A stretch of 64,000 bases of DNA from Platynereis dumerilii (Eukaryota; Annelida; Polychaeta; Phyllodocida; Nereididae), in contig JAPTHN010000102.1 of NCBI GenBank assembly GCA_026936325.1, positions 858,001-922,000 of the forward strand, given 5' to 3'. Under the pieces are notes generated by a model. It saw only the letters and a list, made by a program, of their open reading frames with translations, was not told the DNA's origin and did no database searches. Positions within the stretch are counted from its first letter, which is position 1, and every line of letters begins with the position of its first letter. Position numbers and translations under genes: made by a program. Positions 23,977-37,039 of this stretch are shown one piece after another.

Positions 23977-26900
23977 TCAGAATTGCAAGCGGTAGGCCGA
24001 ACAACTTGTTTCGTGGTCCTGCAGCTGGATGGTGCATCGGTTGGCAGAGGCCGCCACTTGGATCTTCAGCTCGCTCAGCTGCTCTCGGTGCAGTCCCATC
24101 CACTGTCGTAGCGTTTCTGTGTCGTAGGTCGGGATGATGGTCACCTCAAATTCAGGCTTGTCCCACGTCTGCTTGGCTTCCAGCAGGGAGTTGAACACAC
24201 TGGCGCTGGGGTTGAGAGCACTGACTACATAGTACCTCGCTCGTACCCTCCTGAAGAAATCCAAATCACTGTACTGTGGATCACCATGGCAAGGCACATA
24301 CGCAAGCTCCACATAGAAGGGCACCACTGGGGCGAGAGGGGCAGCTTTCGTTGGCGTTTCAGCTCGGCTTGAAGCTGTGGCAGGTCGTCCTCTGGATGCA
24401 GCAGCTGTGGCAGCACCAGCCTTTGCTTTAGTGGCAGCAGGGGCAGTTGCTGGTCTTGCTTTGGTGGTGGCAGTTCTCTTGGGCGCCTCCTTTGACATAC
24501 TGCCGTTAAGTTTGTCTCCTGTTGCAGGCTTAGTTGTGGGAGGTTTCCTGGCTGGGCCAGTTAGTCTTGAAGTTGTAGTTTTTGTTGCTGATGTTGCTCT
24601 TTTGTTCTCAGGAGCATCTTTCTTCTCAGCGTCATCTTTCTTTGCATCTTTCTTCATTATCGTTCTGGCACCAAGCGATGATCGGCCTGTTGCGGCAGCC
24701 GCAGCTTTCTTGGCTTCTGTAGGTTTCTTGGATGCCGGGCCTGTGGTTCTTTTGGCAGCCGGTTTCTTATCAGCAGCCACAGGGTTAGGGGGAGGAGGGG
24801 CGGGGAGACCCATCGGCTGGCCCCAGGACTTTAGTGGGTCGAAATCTCTTTCCAGGGAGTCTCGGGAGATGTCCTCCTCCTTGTCCTCTCCCAGGAGTTT
24901 CTGTTGGAGTTCTGGGTGGGAGAATGGGTCCATCTGGTCGGGTACGTGGCCAGCCAGTTGGTCGAGGCCGTCTGTTGCTGCAGCTGGAATGCCGAACATG
25001 TTGTTGTGCAACTGAGGGGCTCCTTCACCGCCCTGGACACCAAGGAATGGATTAACAGACTGGTCAGGCTGAGCTATGCCGCACTCCATGGGGCTGTCTA
25101 CGAGGTTGAAGGGGTTGTTGGGCTGAGGAGCAGCTTGGTCCTGGTTGTTGTTCTGCATGAAGTGAGCAGACTCCATGCCGTAGAAGTCATCGTAACCTTC
25201 TTCCTCCACAAGTGGCGCCACCTCATCCGGCCTACTGGTGCGGTACACTTGTTCCTCCGAATATGACCCAGTCAGGGAATCTGCTGGTTCTTGAGAACTG
25301 TCCCGTTGTTCCTCGGGTGAAAGAGATCTTTGTTTCTTGGGTGCTTCTTGTTGGACTTCTACATCTTCTTTTGGTTGTTCTAAGGAGTCATCAGCTGGTA
25401 AATCTTTCGTGGGCATTTCAGGAGATGCTGGAGCAGGCAGCAACTCGGCTTCTTCGGGAGATCTCGCTATTTCAGGACTTTCCGGGACATCAGGAATTTC
25501 AGGGGCAGGAGCTTCAGGCTTTTCAGGAGAAGCTGGAACTTCATTTGTCTCTAGAGGTGTAGGAGCTGGTGCTTCTTGTTCAGCCTCGGGTTCAGCATTC
25601 ACAGACTCACTTGGCACATCAACCTCATTGGTAATGGGCTGTTCACACTCGGGCTGTTCTGAAACTTGCTGTTCTGGAACCTGTTCTGAAACTGGAACTT
25701 GCTCTTCTTGTACTTGCTGTTCTGGTTCAGGCTCTTCCACTACTGGCATTTCAGCTGGCACTTCTGCTGGCTGCTCGGGAGCTTGTTCTTCTGTAGGCTG
25801 TTCGGGAATTTGTTCTTCTTCTTTGGGCTGTTCGGGGGCTGGCTCTTCTGAAGAGATTCCTTCGATAAGAGGCTGCTCTTCGTTTGACATGAAAGGGTTC
25901 TTGGTCATCATCAGAGCTTCATTTGGATCCGCCACTTCCACGTGTCCTTGAGGTGACATGTCCATCTCGGGAGTGACAGGCTCTGGCAAACCTTCGGGAG
26001 AAGCACCTCCGAAAACTTGGTCCACCTCTGGGGCGTTCAGTTGATCCTCAGAGGGGATGGCCGTCTGTGTGTTCTGGAGTGCTTCAGGCTCGGAGACATC
26101 AGCTGCACCCGCTTCTGCGGGATCCGAGGGTTCGTAGATGGATGAAGTCATCTGGGAAGCCTTGAGCACCTGCTCATGTTGGGATCGAGAGAGATCTTGC
26201 TGAGAGACTTCATTTGCCTGTTGCATGTCGTCATCATAAATGCCAAGATCAACTAAATCTTGTTCACCAGCACTTCCCACAACCGCCGCAGCAGGCTCCG
26301 AAGGAAGGGCATCAACTTGTGAAGGCTCAGACTCCGGAGAGGAGATAGGAGCTGTGTCAGCCTGGTCCAGGTCAACAGGAGACTTCGGCTCTTCTGGTGC
26401 CGCCACCGGCTCAATCGGTGCAGCCACTTCTGGGGCAGATTCTACAACTTCTGCTTTCTCCGGCATCACAATCTGATCCACAGGGCTTGGTGGCGGGCTC
26501 AGTGGTCCCTCCTCTGCGTAAGCATCTCCGTTCAATGCCTGTCCATTCAGTTCAGGCTGTTTGACGGGTGATACATCTACTAGCTCCTGTGCTTTGGCTT
26601 CAATTTGACCGAGGTCTACTTCCATAGCCTTGGCCTCAACTTGACCAGGGTCAGGCAGAGGTTCGGGGGATCCTATCGACTGGTCTGGGGCTGGTTCTGA
26701 CTGCTGGGACTCATCTGCCTCAAATGCGAAGGAAGACTGGTCAGCAGCTGATGACGTGTCAGTCAGAGCAGGCTCATCCTTTAGCAAACTGTCATCCACA
26801 AGGGCAGCAGACTTCTCTAGAGCAGGTGACATAGCTTCTATAATTGGCGCTGCAGGAGCAGGGGGTTCAGCCTTGACAGCTTCTTCTTTGACAGCAGCAA

Positions 26901-29900
26901 TTTCTTTGCCAGCGTCCTTGATAGCTACTTCTTTCTCCAGTTCGGGAGTCAGCAGGGGAGGAGTGACCTTGGCGTCGCCACTGGCAGGCGACGGTTCAGG
27001 GGTGGAGTGTGCGGGAGGAGGTGTCCTTGAAGCCGATGAAGAGGGGCTTGATACTGTCGGAGACTTCTTATCTTTCCCAGCGGCCGCTTTCTTGTTCCTT
27101 TCATCCTTGGACGTCTTGGCTGGGGTCGTCCTGGTCATGGGCGTTTTTTTTTCTGCAACAGGTTTGCTGCGCTCTGTCTTGGTGGCAGCAGGAGGTGCAG
27201 ATCTGGTTGTTGCCGAAGGTCTTGACGCAGCTGACTTGCTTGCGGGGGGCTTGCCTTTTCCTGCACCAGGTTTGCTGGGAGCGTTAAGGTCGTTCTGGCA
27301 ACAGGTGTCATGCTGGAACATTCCCATGGCCTTCAACTTATCTAGACCCTCAAAGAGCTTGCTCTGAGGAGCATTACCAGGCAGCAGGATGCGAGTGAAA
27401 TTCTCCGAGGGATCTGACGGAGTCCACACTAGCAGGGCACTCACAGACACAGCATTGGGAAGTGGAATACCTACTTCTTTCCCGCCCACTTTACTTTTAG
27501 TGGAGGAGAAATTATCTACTTGCTTACTCCATTGACTTAAGAACTCTTTCATTTCCTTCGAATCTTGCAAAGGGTTTAACACATACATCTCTAGGGTACC
27601 ATGCCCGACTTTATGATACAGAGTGAGAGGCAACAATTCCTGCCCCTTCAATTGTCCAACACACGGATGCGGTGTCTGTCCTATACTTTTGAGGTTGGCG
27701 ACCATTTTATTTCCCTCATCAACTAAACTGACTAGTAAGCTTTGGTTCGACCCATCACTTTCACCATTTGGAATATTTCCACCTTTGTCACACACGTTCA
27801 TGAAAACATAACCTATTTCTGGGTGAACATTGTCCTGGGCCTTGCGTTCTAGGAACGAGCTGGCCCCAAAAATGTTATTGGCGCTCAGGTGAGTGAGCAC
27901 GAAAGCATCAATGCGATCCAGATGTCTTGCGAAATCCCAGAAACATGCACTGCGACTGAAACCGGCATTGATGAGGAGGTTGAAGCCGCTGATCCCGAGG
28001 AGGGCGGCGTCGCCCTGGCACCCGGGGAAGATGTAGAGGGTGGGTTTGCCGAATCGAATGTTGCCGACGACATCTGAAGCTTGAAGAAGACTCTTCGGAG
28101 GCTGGGGCTTGAGGAAATAGGACAGGTAGGCAGAGAACTGTAGGATGCCATTGTTATCTTCTAGCTTCTCCTCTGGGTTGATTTTCACGTCTAGTATCTT
28201 TCCTATGCTCAGCTTGTTGATGGTATTACTGTTCCAGGGGCCCTCGGCGAATGTGTATAGGGTGAGAGTGCCTCCGCTCTCCGTCTGCTTGAGGGCATTC
28301 TCCACATCACTCTCCTTACAGACGTGGGCAAACTTCTCGAACGTGAAGCAATCATCTTGTAAGATCCACTCCCCGCTTCCTTTGAACGCATGGCCAGCAT
28401 ACAGCAAGAAGCGGTGTTTGGCAGGACTCAGGAGGAAGGACCTCACTGCCTTAGTGCAAGTTGCGAGTTGAGGTTGAACTACGATTTCCGTGTGAAGCGA
28501 GTCCGTCTCGTGCGAAATGACCTTCTCTCCTGAAACAAATGAAAAAAGAGCATAAGAGTCAAGAAATACACTATGACGGGGATTGACGGTAATTACTACT
28601 TTATGCAAAATTGTAAACGTGCATCAATGCCAGTAGTTCCATAAGCAAGCAATTGTTTCCTAACTTATTTAGAGTTACTATGTAGCATTTTACCTCAATC
28701 TGATCGTGAAACAAACATATAACCAGATTAACGTAAACTGATAAGTAGCAAGACGAAAGAATTGCTTGCTGCTTATTGATACTGCTGTAAGCTATCTTCT
28801 GGGCAATCAAATTGGCAATTTTTTAATCATAACCCGGACACTCCATTCATGTATTATGGCTAAAACATTTGCGATTAATTATATCCGGGAACTTTTTTAA
28901 AGTATCAATTAAAACATTAACGAGCTGTGATCACAGTGATCCCAGTGAACTGATAACACTATAGTACCGGTAATTAGGGTCAATGTTTTAGTGTCATGAC
29001 GCCTTAAATTAAAATATAGTTCAAGTATAACAACCGAAACTTTCATAAACACTGATCAGTGAGATCAGATTTGTAACAGCCTAATTCCTCATATTTTAAC
29101 AATATTACAGCAGTTTTAAAACGACTTTGGTCAGTTTGTAGAGAAGACTTTACAATTCACATGCTCAGGCAGAGACAAAAGCCATAAAGCAATCGACCAG
29201 CTAATGGTCAACTTTTAAGGTCAGCAGAACTGTTAATGGGTCTACCCAGATTTTAGGCTGGACATTAGGACACTTTGAGTCTCACTGATCTCCTCAGTGA
29301 ACTGACCGAAGTCACTCGAAAACGGCTGTATATCTGACCAACAGCGACTATCATACTATTTAATAAGATAGAATATTTCAATCTAATGAGGTCCAATCGA
29401 GACCAGAGCATGTCAGGTTAAGTGACGAGGTTGGTGATGAGGATAGTGATGAGGATGGTGACTGATGAGGATGCTGGAGTCGGTTTGTCTGCAGCAGCAA
29501 CTGCCAGTCTGACTCACCTCCAAGCAGCCCCACACTGCACTAACTAATCACACATCGTCATGCAACCATCAGCCATATGATCTTTTAGCAGCTTCTCTTT
29601 CATCTATTAGCCCTCTGGACACAATTGACGATATAATTATCTGTCTCATTCTGTCACCTGCCCTCCGATAAAGATTACGACACAAGCATAACAATTTCAT
29701 TTAATTTTCACAGAAATTTCAGTTCGTAAGTGCAGAGGGGGAAGTGGAGCTTTTCAATGCTTCAATCAGCAAAATGTTACTGGTTAAATGCTGTAATTAC
29801 ATTTGTATTTTATTTTATTTAGATAAGCAGCTTCAAGCAAAATATAAATTCATCTAACAATGTATCACCGTCCTCCAATAACACTTGTGACTGGCATTAC

Positions 29901-32900
29901 TTTTTCTTTTAATCTCTAATTAATTTTCAAATTCCATAAGTGCGACACTGCCAGAGAGTGTAGTCATTTGAAAATGGCACAAAACCAAATTGACTATTGA
30001 CATTTTAATCATGTGGCACCTGCCCTCCAATAAAGGTTACAACTTCAACGTAGCTTATGACTCTGGCATGACAATGTCTCTTTATTTTTAATGAAGTTTC
30101 AATTCACAACTGCACAGTGTTGTCATTTCAGCTCAATCGGAGGCAGCAATCGACCAATTTACTTGATTCGAGGTTCATAAGCAGCCTCCAAGCAACAATG
30201 AAAGTCGCACTGATCAATAATTACCAATTTACCACACTAGGAAATATCATGACTACATGCCATTAAGCAGGTACAATATTGAGGTTAAGTGACAGACAGT
30301 GCATGTCGGAAAGAAATTAGGTCATAGCTTTCTTCTGAGATTTCGCCATCTGAGAAATAGAGTCGGATAAACAATGCCCAAATAAGGAGACTAAATGAGA
30401 GAGTTTATAGCAATGAATCAAACAGGATAATCAGTAACAAGTTGAATTCAATTCTTCAAAACAACAGGTGCTAAGTCCAAGTTGTTTGCTCAATTTAAAA
30501 GAAACCACTTATCACTAATGTGGCGAAATCTTATGAATAGTATTTGATAGTAAAAGTCAAGTACACCTTCAGGAAAAAAGATGTCCTATTTTCTTTATTT
30601 TTGTTTAAAATACATTTTAATACAGTATGAAACTATTCCTGAAAAGTACTTCATTTTTTCAGTGAGTTCAAATACTGATTATTGTTTTCTATTTGACTAG
30701 ACTTCTGATTAGATAATTAGTTGATTGATTTCATTGATTTACCAACAAATGCAAGTACCAATTCACTGAATTCAGTATTTAATCTATATTAACCATAAGT
30801 AATTACTGATTGCTTTGTTGAAGGTATTAATATTGCAATACCAAATGATCTGTTGTTGTGAATACCTGTGTTTGGAGTTAAAGGAGTTGTGTCAATTATC
30901 ATTCAGCCAAGGCTAGAGAATATATGTTAAAATTTGAAAAAATAATTTGAAATTTTGTGATAAGGGCCTCTATAAAATGTCATGCGCAAGTCTAACGAGT
31001 ACCACAACTAATCATTTTAATCATGCATTCCGCATGGAGCAATGATGCTGTAAATTAGCCTAACATTAAATTCATGTTGCCAATGTATGTTATATATATA
31101 GCCAATTAGCCATAAAGGAGTAATAACTGAGTCTATGACATAACTATTACACGAAGCAGCAGAGCAGCAGTAAGAGCAATAGCAAATGCACCCGAGGGAG
31201 AAGATTGTGTGATAGTTCAATAAAGAGACATTGGGACCCTGAATGGCCACCAATAGCACTGGATAACTTGGCAATAAGTATTGTGACTGCAGACACATGA
31301 GTCACTGACTGCAACAGCAACGCTTGGGCCGGCGTGAGTCACCCAATGCAACACACTTCAGTTTGCAGTTTGCACAACTGTTGTTGGGTTTGAAAAATGT
31401 TGAACAATAAGACAATCAACCAGTGATCAATGGCCATCAATTGGGCTATGCAACTAGACAATGCAGTTCGAGGGCTAAAAGTGAATTGTTATGCACTGCT
31501 ACTATGTCGAAAATGATCCCAAAATAATCTGTAATACACGGAGTACAGACAAACAGAATGATATCCTCCGACAGCAAAGATAGACAGACGATAAATGGAG
31601 TTGATTCAGTTGAGTGTCGATGATTAACCACAATCGCAAACACAGACACCTGTCTGGCTTGAGCAAACTTACAAGGCATTATCAAATTTTCCTTCCTGGA
31701 GTAAAAATTTCAACCAAATATATTTACTCAGTATTCAGACAGTTATGTTGTATTTTGACTTAGTTTTGTGGATATTGTATTGATGGGATGGATATTCCCC
31801 ATGATACTGGTGTATATTTGTACAACTTGTTTACACTGTACATACTACACATACTACACAGAGCTCTAAATTTGGTTCAATAACTTAAATTTAGACAAAA
31901 TGCCCAAATATACAATATTTCATTATAGAGTGTATGTCGATACTTGTCAATAGTTTTTAAATTTTACAAACTTACATATCGATTTCAAGTCTTATCCCCT
32001 TACATGTAATGATAATGTAATTGTATATCAATGTATGTCAGAACTGAGATAAGCTTGTTAACTATGGATAATGTATTAGCTATATGGTGTTATTGAGACC
32101 AACAGCAACCCAATATCTGCCTTCAATCCCTTCATGTTGTAATTATGGCTCTAGCAAATTTTAAGCTAAGAAGCCCATCAATCTAAAAAAGATCATATTA
32201 AAATACTTTAATTAAAGGGATCACCTTCTTACATCAACTTAAAATTTCTAAATTTTTTATGTAATTTACTTTATTGATTTAATGATCAGACAAGTTTAAG
32301 AGAAAATAAATGATCTGAAACTGAAATCTAAATAGCAAAATTGTATGTCCAGTAATTTGCAATATTTATATCCAGAAATTCTCCCAAAGACTCCTGGAGA
32401 AGGACTATAGAAAAGATACAAAGAGGATTCTCGACATTGCTTGTGTCGTATCAGATCAGACGATGTATTATTGAAGTACAGCCTAGAGCAAGTCTGGCCA
32501 GACATTTATGATGAAGTCCAGATCACAGGACAGTTGTTTTAAGCGCTATTATTCATCAGTCAGTCACCGCACATGGCCGAAGGGGCTTTACCCCCCACAG
32601 CATGGGGTGTGGTCTGAGGTCTGGATACTGACAATATAACGTAATTTGATTAACGAGCCACTACTATGGCATCGTTACTTCTCACAGAATCAGTGGTGTA
32701 AATAGGGGGGTCAAAATTAACATGGGAAAGATAGGAAAAGTTGCAAATCAATGCTCATTCACCCCATCATATGCCCCCCCAGGCCATTTCTAGATACGCC
32801 CCTGGATAGAATCTCTGAGCTTTGATAATATATATATATATATTTATTCCATGCACAAAAAAGGCATACCAGTTACAAAAAAATATGAAATTTTATGCAG

Positions 32901-33130
32901 ATAGATATAGCCATATTGGCATTATCTAACCATCTAAGCAATACAATATTAATCAATTAGCGTAATGGCTCTTATTTTACTTAGTATAATACATCACGCA
33001 TATTAGCCCTTCATATCCCTAATCAACCTACCATTGGGTCCTTCAGATCCTGTGGGAGCAGCGTTTGCCAAATTCGTCAGTTCCTCGTTGATGTCTATTC
33101 CAGTAGCAGCCACGTCCCAACATTGCAGTC
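23977..33130 (-). CDS. MAP1-like: Microtubule-associated protein 1 (MAP1A/B/S, futsch family), 3' coding exons (partial)
   Basis: Two exons were identified in transcription order: 33130-33032 (99 nt) and 28529-23977 (4553 nt), joined in phase 1. The short exon encodes LQCWDVAATG...EELT, matching the GIRSWDTN...DQELK segment of MAP1B. The giant exon continues with GEKVISHETD and the conserved heavy-chain core, related to metallo-beta-lactamase folds: KPTLYIFPGCQGDAALLG, GFNLLINAGFSRSACFW, HLDRIDAFVLTHL, LEMYVLNPLQDSKEM. A Lys/Ala/Pro/Thr-rich basic stretch, a long acidic Pro/Glu region and a second Ala/Lys/Thr-rich basic region follow. The end is the classical light-chain C-terminus (DFFRRVRARYYVVSAL...IIPTYDTETLRQW). 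No KKEE/KKEV repeat array like that of MAP1B is seen. The product binds and stabilises microtubules, mainly in neurons, usually after cleavage into heavy and light chains. The 5' exon(s) are not found, and the open frame entering the intron at 28530-28608 is not coding. Confidence 0.93.
25620..25870 (-). repeat. Glu/Gln/Pro-rich repeat block inside MAP1
   Basis: About 85 codons of the giant MAP1 exon encode irregular repeats of the type EQPxEE, VPEQQV and PEQPAE. DNA-level copies of 'ggctgttcggg' and 'cttgttcttc' recur on the plus strand. Such codon-level repetition suggests slippage expansion within the disordered heavy-chain region. Length polymorphism is likely, although this is inference. 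Confidence 0.7.
29430..29482. repeat. GATGAG-rich microsatellite in the MAP1 intron
   Basis: Imperfect repeats of gatgaggat/ggtgatgag occur within the last MAP1 intron. Simple-sequence DNA; no other meaning seen. Confidence 0.6.
29650..30125. repeat. Degenerate tandem repeat, about three units, in the MAP1 intron
   Basis: The phrase 'cacctgccctccrataaag' recurs near 29657, 29866 (diverged: caccgtcctccaataaca) and 30016. Each is followed by an AT-rich block containing a 'taatt(t)tc...aaattyca' section and 'gtgc...actgc'. Units are about 150-210 bp and strongly diverged. The remaining intron (28530-33031) is unremarkable AT-rich DNA apart from the MITE at 32691. Confidence 0.45.
32691..32804. 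mobile_element. Very short hAT-like MITE (114 bp)
   Basis: The left terminus CAGTGGTGTAAATAGGGGGG and right terminus (inverse of CAGGGGCGTATCTA, with an adjoining C-run) form imperfect inverted repeats. The flanks CACAGAAT (32683-32690) and GATAGAAT (32805-32812) match at 6 of 8 positions, consistent with an aged 8-bp target duplication. It lies in the last MAP1 intron, 227 bp from the 99-nt exon. Confidence 0.6.
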
Positions 33131-36100
33131 CTGAAAAACATAAAATAAACAAGATTTAGTCTCAACATCTTTAACTTCCGAAGTGCAACTTACAAAACCT
33201 GTTGAATTTGTGGTCTGCGGGCTGCATTTAGACTCTTTATTTACAAATACAAAACAACCACACCACTTTGCAACCAAATAATGTCAAACATTTTAAAAGA
33301 GTCCTTCATTCTGCGAAACTCAAGAAAAGGCAAATTCGATACTGCAAATCGAGTGCTGTAGGCGATTTCCAATACAACTTGCACAAGTCACTCTTTTTCC
33401 TTTCTTTTAGTTTTTTGGACTAAAGTATAAAGGACCACAATACACCTGTCTAGCAAGTGACTGAGGCAGAAGTAACTGGTTGTCATGGTGACGGGGATTT
33501 TTTGCCCTCATCTTTTACAAATTCACCTCCTAGGTATGAGCAGCTGGTCTTCCAGAGACAAGCAGAGAGAGCCATATTGACACAACTCTGCTATGTCAAA
33601 TAGAATTCTATACACTACAATACGGACAAAGAAAGGAAGGATAAGTTTTACTTTCAGGACACATAAGATATTGCAGGAGGCCATTTTGTTCATTTTATTA
33701 CCCAGGACACAATCAAGTAATGTCGTAACTCAAAAGATTTTGGGAAGATTAATTTATTTGCCCAGGCCTAAGCAATAACATCCTCTGACAAACAATGCCA
33801 ATCACACTAAAACAAACAAGATGAATACTTCATGATAAGTCAGCGGATGTCATCAGATACATCAAATTGATGACTCCGTGGCTATATTTAACATTGACTA
33901 AGGTACAGCAGCTCAAAGGCAACGCATGCTCGTTGCTGATAATGATTTCGGACCAGATGTCATCTTTGACTGTGCCGAATAAGGAAGGATACCCATATCA
34001 AAGGCTCAGAGCACAATGACACTGTTAGCACAGATGCACTTCACAGAGGAAGCAGATGACAAAGTCTGTGCAAAAGCATTCTTGATGGCTGCCAGTTGCT
34101 GGCTTGCCTCTGAGCAGCATGCTATGCAGGCATTGTGCTGAGCAAGATACAATAGCGAACCACCATGGCCAACCTCAATGGCCAACTTCAATGGCCAACC
34201 TGAATGGTCCAGAGCTCTTATGCCAACACCGCCCAACACCAGGCCCACAGAGGCACAGACAACCCTTGCAAAAGAGCTGTGAATGCAAGGAGCCCGGACC
34301 TCGGCCTCCCATCAATCAAGGCGGATGTTTGTCCAACACCAGATCCTGCGAACAAAACTGATCGAGTGTCACCCGTGGCCATCTCCTTTTCCATCAAGCA
34401 AGCAATATGAGCTGTAATATATACGAAGGGACACAGCCAATTATTCTTCAAGTGCTAAATAATGTAAGAAGAGTAAACGAGCAAATAATTTGTTGCATAT
34501 AGATGCAACAGAAAGTTACATTTAATGGTCAATTTGCTATCATTCAACAAAGCCGAGGCTCATTCGACTTTAAGCCGAGAAACTGTAAATTTACAGCAAA
34601 TCGAAATCGTACAACACCATGTTGAACACATAAGCGAATGATGGATTCAACTTTGATGTAATAATAAATCCTCAATGACTCATGTTTTTATTCGCAGTGA
34701 TACATTGCAATAGATCACAAAAGCCGCGTCAGACAGATCGATAAACTCCACCTGAAGAGATATATATAAAATTTGGGAAATAATTCAATAATTCAGTTTT
34801 GAAGCGCGAGTGGCCGGCCGAGCTGTCACTGGCAGCAGCCGCAGGTTGAAGCCGTTCAAGGTATCGCTACAAATTAACCCTTTATAGTGATACAGGAGAT
34901 TGTCGATACAAAGCACTGGTACTTAACACTCCTCCTACCAGTACCATCCTTGCATACAATCAATGATACATTTAAGTGCGAAAAAAAAAAATACAAAAGA
35001 GTCCTTGTATCGAAACACAAAACTAGATACGATAGCTTTGAGCCTTGTCACCTGCGCTAAACTACCATAATACCATTCGTTGCAATAATATATGGACTAA
35101 GATGTGGAAATAATGCAGATTTGTGGATGCGACATATAACTTTCCTGCCAAGCAAGAGAGAAGCACAAGGTGGAAGGAGCCACGTGGCACATTGGCACGA
35201 GCAGCAAGTAGCAGTAGCAAGAGCTGAGAGCAATGTAGAGCCAAGAAGGATGTGGCAGTCCTTTTTCTACCTATAATTTATGTCAGACAGACTGACATGT
35301 ATCCCACTTGACTCATCAGTACAGATTCCTGCATCAGCAGTAGCATCATTGGGGAGCCTCAGAAGCAGGAATCTCCTTCCTAGAACAGTTATGTCTGGAA
35401 TGGGAGCGACTGAAAAACTAGTTGAGGAAAATTTTGCTGCTGCCTTGTTTTTAACTCTTGCCTCTGAGCTCCTAGCTCTGACTTGCAGCAAGTCGCACGT
35501 GGGTTAACCCTTCAGAGAGAGCTCCTGCCATTTCCTCCATACTGTGCAGAAATACCAAAGTGCAAGGCACAGGGGACCACTTCCAAAGACTGCTGCCTCT
35601 TATTCAATTACTGGCCAACACTAGTCCCATATCACTTAATATCCTGGGGCTATATTAGGTCTGGCAATGACTGTATGGTCTAGCGACTTCAAATGAGTTT
35701 TCGAAATATAATTCTTTGTAGTTTGTCGACCCATATTGTTTAAAATAACCTATATCATATTTACACACATTTAGTCATGCTGAGTAATTGCTGTAAATGG
35801 TCTAATCATGAGTCTAATGTCATGGTAATGGTCCTAATATTTTGGCACACTTGAGTAGGCTAGTCAATGATCTACAACAATGTCACAATTGGAGCTGATA
35901 CAAAATGCTCACTGCTCTGAAACATACATCAGGCCCCTGATAAGGGTAGACCACCACAAGGGTGACCCCGGGTCAACTACTGGTCAATTATGGCCTTGGT
36001 GGTGACTCTGGTGAGTCTGCAAGCTTCTGCTGGCTTCTGTTGACAGCTTGATGAGTGGCAGATCCACAAGGATCCGGCAGGAAGGATCCAGAAGGGGATC

Positions 36101-37031
36101 CGTTGGGACATTTGAGGCAGCTGAGCTATTACTGGGTTACTGGGTCAAATGGGGGAAAATTTATTTCCTTTACATCCTGACAAGGACCACCACAGGTCCA
36201 CCAGAGCCAACCAGGCCACAGCTGCAGTCACCAAGATAGTGGCCACATTGTGCAGTGTGAAGATGGGCCTTGTTGATAACAACATGGGTCAATTCAATTA
36301 CAATAGGCCCTCAGTTCAATTTGACATTTAATGGTAGGTACTCTCACATGTGATGATGTGAAACATGTGAAGTGAAGAGTTTGACATCAGCATATAATAA
36401 AACTATTCCGTACACCCAAAGGTATTAATAGCCACAAGAGAGAGTCTATCATCAAACCCCACATTTTATGAATTTTACTGATGACTTCACATCCACAATG
36501 TTTGTATTAGCTTGTACAAACAACATTAGATATTCACATATAATTTGGCTGTCATCCACCAGCAACAAGTATCTATCTGCTGACAGCTCCAATTCACTTC
36601 CAACCTGAGGTTGACATATATTTGTGCAACTTGGTGGAAGAGTCATGGTGTGAGTATGTTGGTGGAACTTGAGACACACACTATATATATGGGCTGCAGC
36701 TGCCTTGTAGGCATGGAAGGCAGGTGGTCCATCTCAGGGATAAGATGCTGAGAGGGTCAAACAAATCCACTCAGAGGCACTGTGGCCATGTTGGCAATGT
36801 ATCATGCCAGTGGGCAGAGCTGGGCAGGGGTCAGTGCCACTTTGTAGCTTCAGTAACTGGACACTAACCTCGCCCATGGTCTTGCATTACAATAAGGCCA
36901 CATTTTGGAAGGGGCCCATGGCTGTATATGAATCTCCATATGCAGTAGCTGCAGTACAGTGTATATTTTCATGGAGGAGGGTGTAGTTACCTCACAGAGG
37001 CCAACAACTGGCTAACAACACACAAGTTACA
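33131..37031. other. MAP1 upstream intron or intergenic DNA, no gene seen
   Basis: Because the MAP1 coding sequence must continue upstream, this is probably intron. It contains a small tandem array at about 34162-34207 (four units of 'caatggccaacct' type), clustered ggatcc repeats near 36060-36100, and short GC-richer islands at about 34800-34860 and 35280-35500 without family-like peptides. No convincing exon was found on either strand. Confidence 0.4.
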
Positions 37032-37039
37032 CATTTCCC

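Noticed and set aside
24377-27367. Several 100-200-codon plus-strand frames opposite MAP1
   Set aside because: They are shadows of the high-GC, Ala/Pro/Glu-rich MAP1 coding strand with no independent support.
28530-28608. In-frame upstream extension of the MAP1 giant exon to an ATG at 28608
   Set aside because: The 26 extra residues lack MAP1 similarity, a clear acceptor (tttgtttcag) lies at 28530, and joining to the 33032-33130 exon restores the conserved sequence.
36452-36679. Minus-strand frame containing RYLLLVDDSQIICEYL, superficially like the MAP1 N-terminus (YLLVVxGE...EHL)
   Set aside because: It lacks the GE motif and the following IExG segment, and has no phase-1 donor at the needed place. 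Similarity is limited to a few hydrophobic residues.
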